The notes under the pieces: model-generated
Databases searched by the model: none
The model's input: only the letters and a program-made list of their open reading frames with translations
Told to the model about the DNA's origin: nothing
Program-made: the position numbers and the translations under genes
DNA from: Anaeromyxobacter sp. Fw109-5
GTDB taxonomy: Bacteria; Myxococcota; Myxococcia; Myxococcales; Anaeromyxobacteraceae
DNA: 64,000 nucleotides
Direction: 5' to 3'
Assembly (NCBI RefSeq): GCF_000017505.1
Contig: NC_009675.1
Location: 4,902,501-4,966,500, forward strand
In this document: in pieces, positions 63,245-64,000 of the stretch
Numbering within the stretch: position 1 is the stretch's first letter
Layout of the letters: each line of letters begins with the position of its first letter

Positions 63245-64000
63245 CTACGGCAGCGCGAGATCCGCGGTGGCGGTGGCGCCCGCCGGGACGGTGGCGCTCA
63301 CGGATGCACTCGTCGTGAGCGTCTCGTTCCCGTCCCTGTCCACCGTCCGGCGGGTCGCGAGGACGTTGTACGCGCCGGCCGGTACGCTCGGGACGGAGTA
63401 GCTCTCGGAACCGCTCGCCACGGTGCCCGCGGCGGTGCGCACGATGAGCGTCGTGGGCGTGCCGCCCGCGTCGAGGCTCTGGCGCACCTGCACCTCGTCG
63501 GCCTGCGACTCGTTCGCGGTCGGCGAGATGGCGCCGGAGATCGTCCCCACCTCCGAGGTCACGTCGAACGCCGCGTCCCAGGCGACGACGGCGGACGCCT
63601 CGGAGACGGTGATCGCGCCGCTCGCACGCGGGAGATAGACCGCCGGCCCCACCACCGGCTGGCTGACGACGTGGTAGGTCCCGCCCGCGTCGAGCAGGTC
63701 GAGGACGTACGAGCCGTCCGCGCCGGTGATCGCGGCGCGCACGATCGTGGGCTCACCGGCCACCGACGTCTGGGCCGTGACGAGCACGCCGGCGAGGCCG
63801 GCGCCGCTCGCGCGATCGCTGAGCTTCCCGGCGATCGCCCCGGTCGCGAGGACGTCGACGCCGCGCACCGTGGGGCGCAGGATGTACTTCTCCGAGGCGC
63901 CGGTCTCGTGGACGAAGACCGAGCGGTGCGCGTCGAGGTCGACGAGCACGTCGCGGGTGGTGTTCGACTCCACCTCGAAGTTCACGGTGAGCTTCACGCC
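63245..64000 (-). CDS. C-terminal part of a DUF4382-like surface protein
   Basis: The gene reads leftwards from beyond the right edge; about 250 C-terminal residues are visible. The first 50 residues (VLVDLDAHRSVFVHETGASEKYILRPTVRGVDVLATG) look like the end of a DUF4382 domain. Then follow carboxypeptidase-regulatory-like or collagen-binding-type beta repeats (AIAGKLSDRASGAGLAGVLVTAQ, ADGSYVLDLLDAGGTYHVV, GTISGAISP, VPAGAYNVLATR). Such proteins are usually exported lipoproteins; the signal would be outside the window. A GTG at 63997 exists but is unlikely to be the true start. Confidence 0.75.
   Translation of the reverse strand, partial: GVKLTVNFEVESNTTRDVLVDLDAHRSVFVHETGASEKYILRPTVRGVDVLATGAIAGKLSDRASGAGLAGVLVTAQTSVAGEPTIVRAAITGADGSYVLDLLDAGGTYHVVSQPVVGPAVYLPRASGAITVSEASAVVAWDAAFDVTSEVGTISGAISPTANESQADEVQVRQSLDAGGTPTTLIVRTAAGTVASGSESYSVPSVPAGAYNVLATRRTVDRDGNETLTTSASVSATVPAGATATADLALP

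Overview
This is very GC-rich bacterial DNA with dense GTG starts, 1-4 bp gene overlaps, sensor kinases, a futalosine-type menaquinone operon and myxobacterial-style lipid and envelope genes. It most resembles a deltaproteobacterium/Myxococcota of the Anaeromyxobacter kind; that assignment is inferred from gene content, not from a database search.

Layout. 1-5.0 kb (minus strand): gpsA (cut by the window edge) and a tightly coupled lipid-polyketide operon (type III PKS, acyl carrier protein, fatty acyl-AMP ligase, FAD reductase), preceded by a MASE3-type histidine kinase. 6.8-17.3 kb: clpB, a metallo-beta-lactamase-fold hydrolase, DoxX, asd, truA, a Gly-rich lipoprotein, a GT39 glycosyltransferase and a polyprenyl diphosphate synthase. 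17.4-26.1 kb: an LptF/LptG-type permease, then a four-gene set (UDP-glucuronate epimerase, flippase-like protein, polyprenyl-phosphate sugar synthase, ArnT-like transferase) resembling uronic-acid decoration of lipid A or core, then a prohibitin-like lipoprotein and a GH5-like lipoprotein. 26.2-34.9 kb: a compact menaquinone (futalosine) operon, UbiD-UbiE-UbiX-MqnE-MqnA/MqnC fusion-aminofutalosine deaminase-UbiA-GbsR-type regulator. The same inverted repeat lies at the promoter of this operon and at the promoter of the distant polyprenyl synthase gene, which suggests one regulon for tail and ring synthesis. 34.9-43.3 kb: a PAS kinase, an amidohydrolase, prfA-prmC, murA-hisG, a zinc-ribbon protein and a molybdopterin oxidoreductase.

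Accessory region. tRNA-Gly(CCC) at 43335-43410 is the target of a 9.0-kb integrative element bounded by exact 45-bp direct repeats (43366-43410 and 52400-52444). It carries a tyrosine integrase, two small HTH/DNA-binding-type genes, a nucleotide-modification-associated (Nmad3-like) protein, an unknown protein, a structured 440-bp non-coding block (three CACGTG-centred palindromes, four 12-bp tandem repeats, a 14-bp-stem hairpin), a fused two-domain DNA methyltransferase divergent from a PLD-type restriction endonuclease, and a MerR-HicB fusion. The integrase frame crosses the attachment core: in the excised circle it would continue without a stop into an excisionase-like HTH that lacks a convincing start of its own. 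Right of the element are a decayed RlaP-type nucleotidyltransferase, an intact relative, an AAA ATPase plus subtilisin pair matching the IetAS anti-phage system, and gene debris.

58.6-64 kb returns to ordinary chromosome: hypothetical proteins, a patatin-like lipase, a SAM methyltransferase, a CstA-type carrier and the end of a surface-type protein that runs off the window.
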